This document shows, in pieces, positions 52,801-64,000 of a DNA stretch of 64,000 nucleotides; within the stretch, counting starts at the first letter, position 1, and each line of letters begins with the position of its first letter. Under the pieces are notes generated by a model, which had not been told where the DNA came from, did not search any database, and saw nothing but the letters and a program-made list of their open reading frames with translations. This DNA is from Cylicocyclus nassatus (lineage: Eukaryota; Nematoda; Chromadorea; Rhabditida; Strongylidae): contig CATQJL010000316.1 in the NCBI GenBank assembly GCA_958299035.1, forward strand, positions 35,839,441 through 35,903,440, read 5' to 3'. A program made the translations under genes and the position numbers.

Positions 52801-53655
52801 ACCATCACATTGTGAAAATAGCATGGCGAACACCCCTAAGTGCGTGTTATTATCCCCAATTGGACTAAATTCACTACTGACCTTTTTTCCTCCCGGATAC
52901 ATGAAGCAGAACAGCGTCCAATCCTCAACCCCGCTCAAGTTCGCAGCTTTTCTCATCTCAAGGAGAAACGGGGTAGAAGAAAGAACGGAGAAGCAACGAA
53001 TGGAAAAAGGAAAGGGGCTGAGAACGCCCGAAAACGAAACTCATCAAAAACAAGAAACAAGCCTCAATTCACGCAGTTTTAGAGTTGCTCCTACTCCCTA
53101 ATTCGTGGCAGATGGTTATGTAAACTACGCTGCCGCTTCCTGGAACAAATGAAGTAGTTTTGAGCAAAAATTACAAGAGAGAATAGACCAGCACGAGGAC
53201 ACATGTTTTTTCGCATACACAGAGCAAAGGGCTCATTCTTCGACCCCGCTTCGAGTTTGAAGTTCTGCTGATTAAAAAGGGAAGCCGGGTGGAAGAATAA
53301 GGCCAAAATGAGTGAAATTTGAAAGAAAAAACGTTGAGAACGGTCTAAATTCTCCAACTTCTCCAACTGTTCAAAACGGTGCGGGGCGGCTGCAGCGCAT
53401 GCAGCACAGTTCTGGAACTGTTCCAGCACAGGCGAGAACAGTGTGGGATTTGTGAGGGAACAGTTTCAGAACATGGGAATCAGTATGAACCCATGCTTGC
53501 ACTAGGATGAGCACGTCCTACTGCCACGGCGTTTATCGATTTCACCTGGCGGCTTTGATAAGAGATAGCCACCGGATCAATCGCCGAAAGATGCGTACTC
53601 GGCACGTGCAATGTTTCAAACGTTGTGTCCCCATCAAGGGAGAGAGGGCGGATTA
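49820..53655. other. Unassigned intergenic sequence
   Basis: AT-rich with no recognisable exon series. The stretch at 52550-52770 contains a short internal direct similarity (GTTTGAAATTCA), and the right half of a small GTTCC-rich MITE appears near 53440-53490. No gene supported. Confidence 0.45.
50826..50887. repeat. Perfect 28-base inverted repeat with 6-base loop
   Basis: The arms start AATCTGTATTCCATATC and meet at GGGCGCC-CACATA-GGCGCC. All 28 positions pair. It would form a very stable hairpin in DNA or RNA. It is isolated, without flanking element ends that I could define. Confidence 0.9.
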
Positions 53656-53659
53656 GTAA

Positions 53660-54078
53660 CACGTTGACGACGAGCTGTATTTTTGACGTCTGTCCCTGTG
53701 GACGAACCGTTTCCGGGCATTTTCACAGCTGGCTGCATGTATGTATGCATGCATTTATGCGCAAGATACAAAAATGCAACCGGGGGGGGGGGCAGCTCCG
53801 CCCACTTTTGGCAAGCCCCTCACACTTTTTAAAAATGCGGGAAATTGCACAAAATTCAGGATTCCAAAATTCGTGCAAATCCCGGCACTTTTGAAAAGTA
53901 GGCGGGGCTTTTTTGTGGAAGGCAACAGAATGGGCGGAGTTTGCCAAACGTGGGCGGGGCCAGCATGAAATACTTCTAAGCCTAGGTTGATTATGTGAAC
54001 ACAAATCAAAACCACCGTGCACAAAAGAACTGACATCGTGGGTGTCGCGCACAATTGCGCGACACTGTCGTTAACGTG
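53660..54078. mobile_element. piggyBac-like MITE with nested foldback
   Basis: The end CACGTTGACGACG and the right end CGTTAACGTG lie next to GTAA (left, a decayed TTAA at 53656-53659) and TTAA (54079-54082). It shares its end with the 14683-14993 element. It contains a hairpin GTGTCGCGCA-CAAT-TGCGCGACAC at 54042-54065 and an internal GC-rich imperfect palindrome (about 53795-53968, GCTCCGCCCAC ... GTGGGCGGGGCC), probably a second element. Confidence 0.65.
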
Positions 54079-54649
54079 TTAAGGAAACTGAAGAGAACTT
54101 TTGAGTTTTGGTCCCTTTTCTGAACGCACGAATGTTCGGCTTGAACAATGATCTGCAAAATGGATAACCTAAGTAAGGAACCAGAATGTATATTTTGGGA
54201 AGCCTAGAAAATTTTGAAAAGAACGATTACACTTTGGAGGCCAGCCCATGGAAAAAAGGTTTTGAAGTGTAAATTGATTATAAACCAACAATAAAAAATA
54301 AGCAGTCAAAAAATCGCAAAGTGGCGTTAACTTGCAAAATGTATGCCTAAAAGTACTACCTGGCTATCAAAGCTTTCCGCAAATGTTTCACACAAAAATT
54401 CCAAAAATTAGCGAAAGTTAATCGTGGTGAAAGCAAAAGATTGTAGTTCCAGCGAGTATCTCAGCAACTTCTCCACATCAAACTGAGGGTATGGCAGCTA
54501 GAAAGAGGAATAAATTCTGCATCGTTTACAGTTTGAAGTGTTTGTTTATCTTGACTGTAGGGGAATTGCAGGTTATTTGAACTGACAAACTTTTGCACCG
54601 ACCTAGTCTAGTGTAAATTTGATTACCCACCACCATAGACGTGCCAGCA

Positions 54650-55345
54650 AGTTCTTAGGGTCGCATGCATTAACATCCCACTGGGAGGGGAACGCAGCTT
54701 AAAGGAAAGCTTCATATTTTGAAGCCCTAGATATCTGATTTCTTGCTGTCTATCCAGCCGTAAGTGTTTCTACTACCCCTCGAAATAAACATATTGAACA
54801 GGAGCGAAAAGATGTATAAGCCACATTTCCCAGCTTTTTTGTATGATCTCCTGAAATCACCGGCGAACGGACGTCTTTTCTTCGACGTATTTTTTTGCTT
54901 TAAATTCAATGAAATCATAAGAATACTGTACTAATTTTCTAGCCCAACAGTGCTGAACATGTTTTTGATAAGAGCAGATGATTTACCAAAATATTGAAAA
55001 TTTCGATAACCCCAAATGTTCAATTTGTGATCGCAATTTTTATAATTTTGATACATCATTTGTTTTCACCAAAAACATGCTTACCGCTGTTGGTTTAGAT
55101 AATCAATACAACTTTGGAATCACTAACACTAAAAAAAATTGACGTTGAAGGAAGACAGCCGGCCGTCAGGGATCATCAAGGGATCATACAAGCTGGATTG
55201 CGGCTTATATGAGTTCTGGTCCCTGCCAATATGTTTATAGGTGGATACAAGTGGAAGAATAGACAGCAAGAAACCCAGATTTTCAAAATTGCAAAATATG
55301 AAGTTTCCTTTGAAATGCGTTCTCTTCCGCAGCGAGGATGATTCC
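54650..55345. mobile_element. Foldback element, CTTAGGGCCGCATG family
   Basis: The left end CTTAGGGTCGCATGCATTAAC is followed by GGAACGCAGCTTAAAGGAAAGC. The right side mirrors that inner part (CCTTTGAAATGCGTTCTCTTCC) and the CTTGCTGTCTAT motif. The extreme right TIR appears lost, so bounds are approximate. Confidence 0.55.
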
Positions 55346-57996
55346 CTTAGGGCCGCATGCATTAACATCCCCACCGGGAAGAGCATCGTAGCTTCAAAAA
55401 AGCTTTATATCCAGGGTCAAGCAAGTGATGCGACTGTCGCAAGGGGGTTTCGTAAAGGGGGCCTACGGTAAGAGGGGGGGGGGTCGTAAGAGGGTATAGC
55501 TTGGATAAAAAACCGTACTATTGAAAGCAAATCAAATAGCAAGTAATTATTACATGTTCTTAACAGTAAATTCATGGAATGCCGTGTACCAATGTATCAA
55601 ATAAAAACGAGTGAACAATAATTTGAAAGCATTTGCAAGCGTAGAAATTCGCTTCATTTGCTGCACTATTGAAAGATTATGAATTAGTTCCTTTTTTTAT
55701 GGGAATCGCTATCTCTCCCGCAAAATATTGTCTCAAACGGGGATCCCTGCTGGCATGAGTAAAATCCAGAAAATAAACACTTTAGAAGCTCAAATGCTAC
55801 TAAAGGCATGTATGTGTGATAAAGATGTTGGATGTACCGATTGGTGTAGACATCCTGCTTCCGAAGGCTTACTGAAGACTCGCACACTCGACAAAAGCGT
55901 ACATGTAGATCAAAATCAATAATTCGTAAATCTTTTCGTAATGCCATTTATGCGGCCCTTACAATTTATATGTACTTTAGATAAGCTCTGCTACTGCTGT
56001 GCGAAATTTGGTGTTACTTTACAAACTGCGGATTTTCTTATGATTTTATGTATGGTAGCAAAAAATGAGAAAAAAGGGGGGGGGGTCGTATCTGCGCCTG
56101 ATCTAAATTTCTCCGGAGCTATCGAAGCTTGTTAGCTGCAAACTTGCTATAATACGAGGCCACCTCTAGTTTTTATATTAAGAATTTCAGGCTGTTTTAT
56201 GACTTCTCTGGTAAGTTACAAAAGTGTTAAGCTCAAAAATCCCAGTTTTTGCTTTTTAGGATCGCATCTAAATTTGCGAGAGCCTGATCTAAATTTTTTC
56301 GAGCTCATTGCTCCTCAAGGGCTGAAACTTTTTCTGTGGATAATGTGGACACTATGCTACAGAACCTGTGCTTTGCAGCCTCTCAGTCTTTTCCTGGCCT
56401 TAGTTACGAATTTTCAAACTACCGTGCCCTTCTGAACGGCGTTAAAGCGGTTTTTTTTTCGCAGGAAAAACTGTGGAAGAGGTAAAAACTGAGCTTCTTA
56501 GTCGAAAACATCTTTTGTAGTTCAAGAATGTCATTGTTCTCCGTGTAAAAATTTGTGTCCATAAGGGAATTGAATTTGCTGGCCTGAAGTATGGTGTGAA
56601 AATTCAAAAGTAAGCTTGCAGAATCTCAAACATTATTGAAGGTGTGTATATGTGCTAGAGATCCTGGGCACTCCCATTGGCCTAGAAATTCTGCTTCCGA
56701 AACCTCACTGAAGTTCTCATGACATTCGTTTATGCAGGTTACCGCGACAAATCTTGGCAGGGGAGGTAAGGGGGATAGATGGGGAAGGGGGAGGGAAGGG
56801 GGGGGGGAGCGGGTCGTACGGATGAGTACCTTCAAAGGCAGTACATCGGCAGAATGAGACCCGTGGTAAAACAAGGTCGCAGGGTAGGAGCCCCTATATG
56901 GAACCTATGGGCCAAAGTTCGATCTTTCTCTGCCACTTCTAACCCCCGAAATTTCAAAGCGAAAGCAGCGCTCATCTCCTGCCGTCTCCGAACCCGCTCA
57001 CCCCATGGACGAGGAAAGCGAAGCCCGCCATGGCGAAGACGCAGAGTCGTTGCGGGACCTCATGCTTATAGCATTGCGGCTGGCGCTCTGACCGCTGAAA
57101 TCACTCGTCCATGGGGTGGGCGGGTTCGGAGAGGACAGGTGATGAGCGCTGCTTTCGCTTTGAAATTTCGGGGGTTAGAAGTGGCAGAGAAAGATCGAAC
57201 TTTGGCCCATAGGTTCCATATGGGGGCTCCTACCCTGCGACCTTGTTTTGCCACGGGTCTCATTCTGCCGATGTACTGCCTTTAAGGGGGGGAGGGGTCG
57301 TAAATGAGGGTCCAGGATCGCATCAACACGCTTGACCCTGTTTATATTTTGAAGCTCCAGATATCTCAATTTAACGCTGTCTACCTATTCGAAGTACTCC
57401 ACCGTCCTTCACTACGAACATGTTGAACGGAAGAAAGAAGGGTACAAGCCGAACTTTCCATTTCTTTTTGTTCAAATCCCCTGATGATCCCTGGCTACCG
57501 ACCGTCTTTTTTACTGTCATTTTTCTTTTTTTCATATTCATAAAAACATCCCAAAGTTGTGCTGTTTATCTAACCCAACGATACTAACCATGTTTCTGGT
57601 AAGAACAAGTGATGTTTGGAAGTCATGAAACTTGCGAAGAAGCACAAGTCGAAAGTTGAGATCATCAAAAAATCGATATCAAAAAGATGTACTCAACATG
57701 CTTTGCACTATGGGTTAGATAATCAGTACAGCTTCAAAAGGTTTTCGTTGACTTTGAAGTAAGAAAAATAACTTTGAAGAAAAAAGACGTTCGGCCGCGG
57801 GGGATCATCGGGGGATCATACAAAAATGAAAAATGCGGCTTGTACAGCTTTTTGCTCTCGTATAAGATGTTCTTAGTGAAGGTTGGTGAGAGTACTTACG
57901 GATAGGTAGACAGCGTGACTCAAATATCTAGAGCTTCAGGATATGAGGCCTTTCTTCTGAAGCTATGATCTCCTTTCCGGCGGGGATGTTCCATGC
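55346..57996. mobile_element. Larger CTTAGGGCCGCATG element with nested insertion
   Basis: The left end CTTAGGGCCGCATGCATTAA and the right end CATGCGGCCCTTAG at about 57983-57996 are inverted, with GGGGATGTTCC matching AACATCCCC. The inner zones around 57340-57500 and 57780-57960 are a further inverted pair related to the neighbour at 54650. Several GGGGGGTCGTA tracts (55470, 56080, 56810, 57290) are interspersed. It contains the palindrome at 56836-57283. Confidence 0.5.
56836..57283. mobile_element. 448-base GC-rich foldback MITE
   Basis: The arms (56836-57010 and 57100-57283) begin AAAGGCAGTACATCGGCAG and read back as CTGCCGATGTACTGCCTTT, almost without mismatch, around a ~90-base centre. 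Open frames of 168 and 65 codons across it share the same translated phrases on opposite strands and are artefacts of the palindrome. Confidence 0.75.
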
Positions 57997-58430
57997 GGCC
58001 CTTAGTCTGAATATGATCGATTATATTAGCTGGAAATTCTTTCCAAATAAATCACTCACAGAAGGTAAACATTTCTTTGACATATGTCATATTATTTGTG
58101 CTTCGGTGAAGCACAGATAAACCTAATTTACTTTCCTGCCAGCACTGCACTATTTTATCGCTTACAAGAGCCGTACTTTTGGATGATTCTTATCGTTTGC
58201 ATTTCCTATTCCGCCTTCATTGATTGCGAAAATTCACAATATTATCGTTTAACCGATAATATGCTAGAACAGGAGGTATATGCTGAATAAAAAGCTTTTC
58301 TTCAGATTTATATAACTAAACAACAATTTTTCTTTCACTTTAACAAATTCATGCTCAACTCGTCATTATAATCACCACTGTCGTTGTGTATATCATTACT
58401 GCTAATGTTACCACTAAAGTATGATTATTG

Positions 58431-58835
58431 CAAGGGAAGTCAGGTAACTTAGATTTACGTTCTGAATTGAGACTCACATATCTGGAGTCAGCTTCGAACG
58501 CTGATTCAAATATACTGTCGTTAGCTGTGGCACATTACTCTGGCACTACGGTATCATCATCAAGTGCTGATTTACTATGTTAAGCTTCTCGTCAATAACA
58601 AAAGACACATCTGAAGTAGTTGTGTTATCCCAGCACCCCTTTTAAGCAGATTTCCATCTACAGGTAGCCTTCCCATGCAAAGTAGTATGCCAGTTTCGCA
58701 CATAAAAAGCTCATAACTCGCTTCAGAATAATGCGCCACAGCTACTAACAGCATATTTGAAATCAGCGTTTGAAGCTTATTCCAAATATATGTGTCTTTT
58801 CTCAACGGCGAACTCAAGTAACCTGACTTCCCTTG
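58431..58835. mobile_element. 405-base MITE, second copy of the 39.1-kb family
   Basis: The ends CAAGGGAAGTCAGGTAACTT and complement (AAGTAACCTGACTTCCCTTG) are nearly perfect over 20 bases. The interior is mirror-symmetric around GCAGATTTCCATCTACAG and matches 39079-39549. It is non-coding. No unambiguous target duplication was seen. Confidence 0.8.
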
Positions 58836-58839
58836 TTAG

Positions 58840-59630
58840 TGGCTAGTGGCTTAGTGGCTTATCGTCTTACACATGTTCGTAAAATACCGATCACGTAGGA
58901 AATTCTTAAGCGCTTCTATATCAAAAGAACCTTTAGAGAACAGCTTTACAATGCTCTCTTACTTCTATTTCACGTGTTGAAAATCGTTGACTATCACGAA
59001 CTTTTGCGCAAGTTACTGAAGTAGCAAAGAAGACTTTACTAAATTGCACAGAAATAGTGCAACGGATAATGCAACGAATTTTGGACTCGGGTAACCTCAA
59101 AATGGCACAGAGCACTTTACTTTTTCGGATCTTTCTATAATAATCTTTTTACGTCTATCTTCTTATTTAGTTTTTCATCCCACTTTCCGTTGTACAGCAG
59201 ACCAAATTACTCACTCTTCTTTTCAAACTTGATGCCCAAAAATGCATTCTTCCTCCAATTCACTGGCTTGGATGTGGGGTTTATAGAAATTGCTGCTTAT
59301 TCTATTGCAGGTCGAGGTATTAGGACGTTTTCATTCGCTCACTCGTAAGTGGTGACACTTTCAGCAATGATGGATTTATACGTAAAGTAGTGTGATAGGC
59401 ATAAAATCGTTATGTCAAGCTGTCGGTATTTCCACTACAGAAATCTTCTGCAAATTTGACTTTAATAAAATACCTTGCAGAGCTAATATATACGGCAGTA
59501 CGTAGTCGGTTCCATGTGAAATGCTGCAGTATGTAACATAGGCTTTTGGGGTACAAAATTGTTTTCTCCAACAAATTGGACAAAAAAGCTTTGCGCGACA
59601 TAGTCAACTTTCTTAACTTGGCATGAAAGA
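58840..59630. other. Unassigned sequence
   Basis: AT-rich, no domain-bearing open frame or repeat family recognised. Confidence 0.4.
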
Positions 59631-59635
59631 AAAAC

Positions 59636-59945
59636 GGAAATTTTCATGCATTTGCCAAAGTGGTTTGTGCAGTTCCCACAGAGGTAGTTGTATACTATAA
59701 ACCTGTAGAAGTACAGATTTAAATTTTCAGCTCTCTACAAGCTTTAGTTCTCGAGAATTACCGAATATAGCTTTCCCTAGTTAGGTGGCCCAAGCTAAAA
59801 ATCAAATTTCTCGAGAACTAAGGCTTGTAAAGAGCTGAGAATTTACATTTGTACTTCTACATTACTATAATATAGAACTACCTATGTGGGAACTGCACAA
59901 CACCATTTTGGCAAATGCACAAAAAGTTCCGTTTTCTTGACTCTT
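59636..59945. mobile_element. ~310-base foldback repeat
   Basis: The inverted arms (about 59636-59750 and 59805-59945) share AACGGAAATTTT, ATGCATTTGCCAAA, GCAGTTCCCACA, TAGAAGTACA and TTCTCGAGAA. It behaves like a small MITE. Target duplication is not clear. Confidence 0.65.
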
Positions 59946-60059
59946 AACAGAGGAAAAACGGCAAAGGCGTATATAGATGTTTTATGTAGATAGTTTTCAC
60001 TGAGCAAGTAAGAATTTTTGTAGGATTTTTATGGACTGAGTTACGATTTTTTTTCGAGG

Positions 60060-60233
60060 GCTGCTGAGTCTTCTCAACTCGAGGTGGATGAGGACTGTTG
60101 CAAAAGCAAGACTGTCATCTTGTAGAGTTGGTTTGCTCTATCGAACGGTATTTTGCAACCTATTTAGAAATGAGAAGTGCATGACTTACTGCGTTTGAAA
60201 TTCAAAACGGGCATTAACTTCCGGGCAACCTAA
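60060..60233 (-). mobile_element. Mariner-type end fragment
   Basis: On the minus strand it starts TTAGGTTGCCCGGAAGTTAA next to a TA, then GTAAGTCATGCACTTCTC, paralleling the outer arms of the composite at 43071-45160. The other end was not found. Confidence 0.5.
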
Positions 60234-60239
60234 TACTTT

Positions 60240-61780
60240 GGGCTTAAAAGTGTAGCTATTCAAAGCAAAAAAAAATTAAGCTCTTTTGTATCACAAGCCG
60301 GATGCGAAAACGCGGGGTCTCCCAAGGATCTGCATAATTACGAAAACTTATTATATTAGCTTGTGGAAATCTTTTGCGTTTATTTTTTCCAAATACTTCA
60401 AAAGGAGAAGTGCGTTACAATGGCGGAGAACACTAACGTCTCAATGCATATTCTCTATAAGTATTCGCGTTTCTGAACCCTTATGAGAACGCTTAGATGT
60501 CAACTGGAGAGGGAGTACCATAGACATGGAGCAGGATTTGTTTCATGACATAGAGTGTGATGGTAGCTTTGCAAATTTTGCTTCAAAAGCTTTTGCAGTG
60601 AAAATCCGTCTAAGACAGTACATTTACCCGCAATCTGCTGCGAAAGTGTAGGTTGACGAAATAACGTATCTGCTGCATATCTGGACAGCCTACATTTCTC
60701 TCTTAGAAACCTGATTAGCACATATAAAACGCTAAAACAATTCTTCCTTTCGGGCAACTGGACCAGGTAATTTACAGCAAACACACATAACCGTAATTTA
60801 GGTAAATATGAGAAATGTAACATACAGTGGTATTTACTGCCATATGTACCCTAATCTCACGCGTATAAAGCGCGAGGATTTTTTTTCAGAGTCGATCGAC
60901 CAGCTCAGTCACGCCAAAGGACTTTACAACCAAAGGACCCTATAACGTACTGCATATTGCTTGAGAGAATCGTGCAATGTAAGAATTCTTTCCGGTATGA
61001 GTGAACCGGCTGAGCGGCTCGCTTGAAAATTCGAAAAAGTGCGCCTCATACGCGTGAAATTATGGTAATCGAAACTATTGACTTGTCTTTTTGAAGACAC
61101 TGCATGATTGCATGGTACTCGATCCAAAAGTGGTATGAAGCATTACGTTTGAATTATTTGGATCAACGATTCGAAGAAGGAATTCACTGTGAGCAGAACC
61201 ATTATTTGGATTTGGTCACAGGTTTGTAGGAATGAAAGAAGACAGCTCTACCAGAATTGTGGAAAGAAAAAAATTTCAACATGAATTTTTTTAGAAGGGC
61301 AGAGAAGTTCATGAAAAAGAAACGTCACCCTTAGTTTAGCATACTACAGACCGCGTAGGTCGCAACTCTCGCCTTTCATGACAGCCAAGTCCTCTAATAA
61401 GGTTTGACTACACTTATATCTACAGAATTTTTTTTCAAATCGAGTAGAGAAACTGTGCACTTCTTTAACGCAAAGTACATGATGTACCCTCGTTTTCTAG
61501 CAGAATAATGGAGCAAGTGACTGCTTTGATTAGAATGTTGTGAAGTACGCATGTCGCAGATGAAATTGATAGGAAAAATTCAAACATCTCAGAGCACAAG
61601 TAGTCCGGGAATTCTTTGTAACCGATGATTTTGAGTTGATGATGGGTCAAAATAAAACTTCGATATCTAATAGTAAGACACCAGAAGCATGTTTTGGTAG
61701 ACGGGCTATAATTCTTCTCCTCATCATTCATCGAGTGTCCAAAAAGTCGCTAATGTATTAAATATTAAATAAATAAATAA
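60240..61780. other. Unassigned sequence
   Basis: Short open frames only, no recognisable domains. A fragment GAGTGTCCAAAAAGTCGC at about 61734 recalls the CAGGGTGTCC family end. Confidence 0.4.
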
Positions 61781-61789
61781 ATATTTAAT

Positions 61790-62057
61790 ATGAAAAATTT
61801 CGGGGATTTCGAATACAATATTTGTTTTCAGAATTATCGATTACTTTCATCGATTTTATCGATTTTTTGCAAAGTTTGAGCTGCAGGGCTGGGAGTTGGC
61901 ACAGGAGGGGTAAGTGGGCATGATGATTTCGAAAACAACACAGGGAACGGGAAATGAAGTGTAGAAGTGAGCACAGGGAAAGGCTGTACAGGGATAGTGA
62001 TGAGACCTTTATTACAGTGTTTTCACAGGGCCGGGCGGAGCCGGGTAAGCAAGCTAG
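61790..62057 (+). mobile_element. Helitron-type 3' portion
   Basis: It begins within an internal unit (ATTTCGAATACAATATTTG, ATCGATTTTATCGATTT, GGCTGGGAGTTGGCACAG) and ends GGCGGAGCCGGGTAAGCAAGCTAG|T, as in the intact copy at 26273. The 5' end is missing. It directly follows a short AAATAAAT tract. Confidence 0.75.
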
Positions 62058-62329
62058 TTTCATCATAAAAATTTTTTTGCTTATTCTCATTCATGATTTT
62101 TTGTGGGGAAGTAGTTCAAAGCTTCGTTCTATCACATTTCAAGTATCCAGGAGTTCTATAATCAGTGAAGAAAGTTATGCCTCAACATGGCAAAATTTCC
62201 AGAAGCCAAATTCTTTGACTTCTTAAGCTTCGCTTCCATGCTGTAATGGATGTAAAGAACAGCAGTTTGATACTTAGGTACAAAGGACAAAGGAGTTTTC
62301 CCAATTTAGTGAATAATGAAAAATTGTGA

Positions 62330-62501
62330 TCTGCTATGGTGCGCACGTAAGCCTCCCATAGCTAGAGCGGCTTCCAATCCCGTTGGTTCCAAACGGAGAA
62401 CGGATCATAGTCAGTCATCCATACCATATAGGGCGGGGGTGGGGGGGGGGGCTCGCAGTGCGGTGAACCATGGCCCGGGCTGGACCGGGAAAGCCAACTA
62501 G
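62330..62501 (+). mobile_element. Possible second Helitron-type 3' end
   Basis: A GC-rich stretch with G-runs ends GGCTGGACCGGGAAAGCCAACTAG|T, resembling the family terminus in the GCCGGG hairpin and CTAG before T. The interior is not related to the ATCGAT family, so it may be another Helitron subfamily. Confidence 0.4.
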
Positions 62502-62559
62502 TTTTCTATAAGAGCAGACAAAACGGAGGTTGGGGTCTGATTGTCAATATCAGTGATTA

Positions 62560-63044
62560 CGCGGAGTTTACGAAAGCGCTCTTTACCTTATCTATCAAAA
62601 AGGCTAAGTGTATTCTAGGACTGTCATTTGAAATGAACGCGGACTTGAGAACTCCTCAAACCAGCTGTTTGTTGACGCAGTTTGACTTTTGATGCCTTTG
62701 GAAACGAAAAATGCAAGGATCATCTTTTCTTGAGTAGCATGACAGGTCCTAGGTGCTGCAAAAGCTTCATATTCTAATGTAACTCTACAAAAAAATTTGG
62801 GAGTCAAGGAATGCGTTAATGTTTAGAAAGGCCAGGTGTCCTTATAATTATGTCCAGCTTGCAAAACAGGCTTTTTCAAATTTTTCCATTTTTCCTCGTT
62901 CGAAATCAACGGGATTGGAAGCCGCTTTGAGGAGTTATGATAGGCTTACATGCGCACTATACAGCAAAGTTTCAGGCGGATTCACTGGCAAGAACGAAAA
63001 TTACGACGACTTCTAGAGTGTCTCTATGATTAAGTCCAGCACTG
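62560..63044. mobile_element. Tc1-type element right half
   Basis: The right end reads GATTAAGTCCAGCACTG followed by TA, the CAGTGCTGGAC end typical of Tc1 relatives. Internal GTAACTCTACAAAAAAATTTG and TTATAATTATGTCCAGC recall the 41653-43049 foldback. The left terminus was not located. Confidence 0.45.
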
Positions 63045-64000
63045 TAGTTCCTCAGTTGACCCCATAGTAATGAATAGCTCGCTTAATCCGTTCCGTAATG
63101 CAAATCTAATTGTAAGTCAAACCAGCTCTATAGAATCATACTTCGGAAGCGAAGAAAAACATTGAAGTAAGAGAATTATAACCAGTTGAGCAAGGACTTT
63201 TTTTGGGAATCTGTTTTATGACAATGAGCGAAGATAAGTAAGCAGAATCATCACGGTAACCCAGACAAGTGCAAATTCTTCTACACTGCCACAGGTACAG
63301 CAGGTACAGTAGCCAGCGTCTCGAGCTGCGTGTGGAAGATTACTCACTTACTCGTTCATGGTGGGGCACTGATCCGTTTTCTGCCCTCCTTGTTTCCTCC
63401 CTTGATGTATTTCAGCTTCACAGCAGTCACTTTCCAAGTCCATTGTTTGAATGTTTTACTGTGGAGGCAAGCTGTTGTAATTCATCATGAGACTTCGTTA
63501 ACACTAAATATCTTTGTACACTAACTTCAGCTCAACATGTGCTTTGCACTTCTTTCGACAGTGCTTCACTGCTGCGTCAAATCAAACCACCCCACTTTGG
63601 CGGTCAGACGCAAATTTCGAACGCCTTACCATGATTGTTAAATGTGCAGCCACAACCTCCTTTTGCTAAGTAATTACTCATCTAATCATCGCTTTTCAGG
63701 AGCCGAACTTTGGTATAGAAAAAAAAGGGGACATGATTAAACTCTAAAAATAGGATTGAAAACTTATGCGGAAAAGCCGCTCTTTATCATTTCGACCAAT
63801 GACCCAAAGTCATAGCAGATTTGCTTGGATTGCATCAGAACTCCTCAAACGCCCATTCTTTTTGGAACAACCCAACACAATCAGTCGGGACTCATATCAT
63901 TGACAGAAGATCAATCTGAACTGATTTGATGTTTCTGTGCCCCTACTGATCTTTACGCTGCTTATAAAAATACTCAATTTTTATGTATTTGAAGGTTTGT
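63045..64000. other. Unassigned sequence to window end
   Basis: No exon series, RNA gene or repeat family recognised. Short open frames lack motifs. Confidence 0.4.

Noticed and set aside
56779..57285. 168-codon frame, the longest in the window
   Set aside because: It covers a palindrome. The same phrases occur on the opposite strand, showing it is structural rather than coding.

Overview
This is a eukaryotic, non-coding-dominated window that looks like a nematode genome. The evidence is one intron-containing gene with TTTCAG/TTTTAG-type 3' splice sites, several introns of only 46-60 bases beside introns of several kilobases, and dense Tc1/mariner, Helitron, hAT-like and piggyBac-like non-autonomous elements. 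A parasitic strongylid or hookworm-like worm would fit the mix of tiny and very long, repeat-filled introns, but the species cannot be read from the sequence. There are no bacterial-style operons, rRNA genes, CRISPR arrays or viral genes.

Layout. Bases 1-5090 are a tandem satellite of about 136-base units, with a nearly identical 1,176-base higher-order duplication. Bases 5.1-16.1 kb are mostly unassigned sequence with scattered small elements: a TAA-flanked 201-base MITE, a CA microsatellite, a reverse Helitron relic, a tRNA-like SINE head and a TTAA-flanked piggyBac-like MITE. Bases 16107-20246 form a 4.14-kb palindromic element with a perfect 8-base target duplication and a later mariner-type insertion in one arm. 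Bases 23446-29092 form a 5.6-kb TA-flanked foldback element with 1.15-kb arms and a complete-looking Helitron-type element in its spacer. Bases 31847-33634 hold two TA-inserted MITEs placed back to back on a shared TA.

The only protein-coding gene I can support is a secreted histidine acid phosphatase, + strand, 34614 to about 48564. It has ten well-supported exons and a tentative last one. They join in frame into a protein of about 418 residues carrying a signal peptide, RHGDRTP and the C-terminal HD motif. Introns 5 (4.7 kb) and 7 (7.1 kb) are loaded with foldback MITEs and the other introns are mostly tiny.

From 48.8 kb to the end there are no convincing genes. The stretch holds Helitron ends, a piggyBac-like MITE at 53.7-54.1 kb, a cluster of related GGCCGCATG-ended foldbacks at 54.6-58.0 kb, a 58.4-kb MITE related to one in intron 5, and Tc1/mariner-type fragments. 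The window is best read as an accessory, transposon-rich region around one phosphatase gene. I found no multi-gene system. The most unusual content is the nested palindromic transposon architecture.
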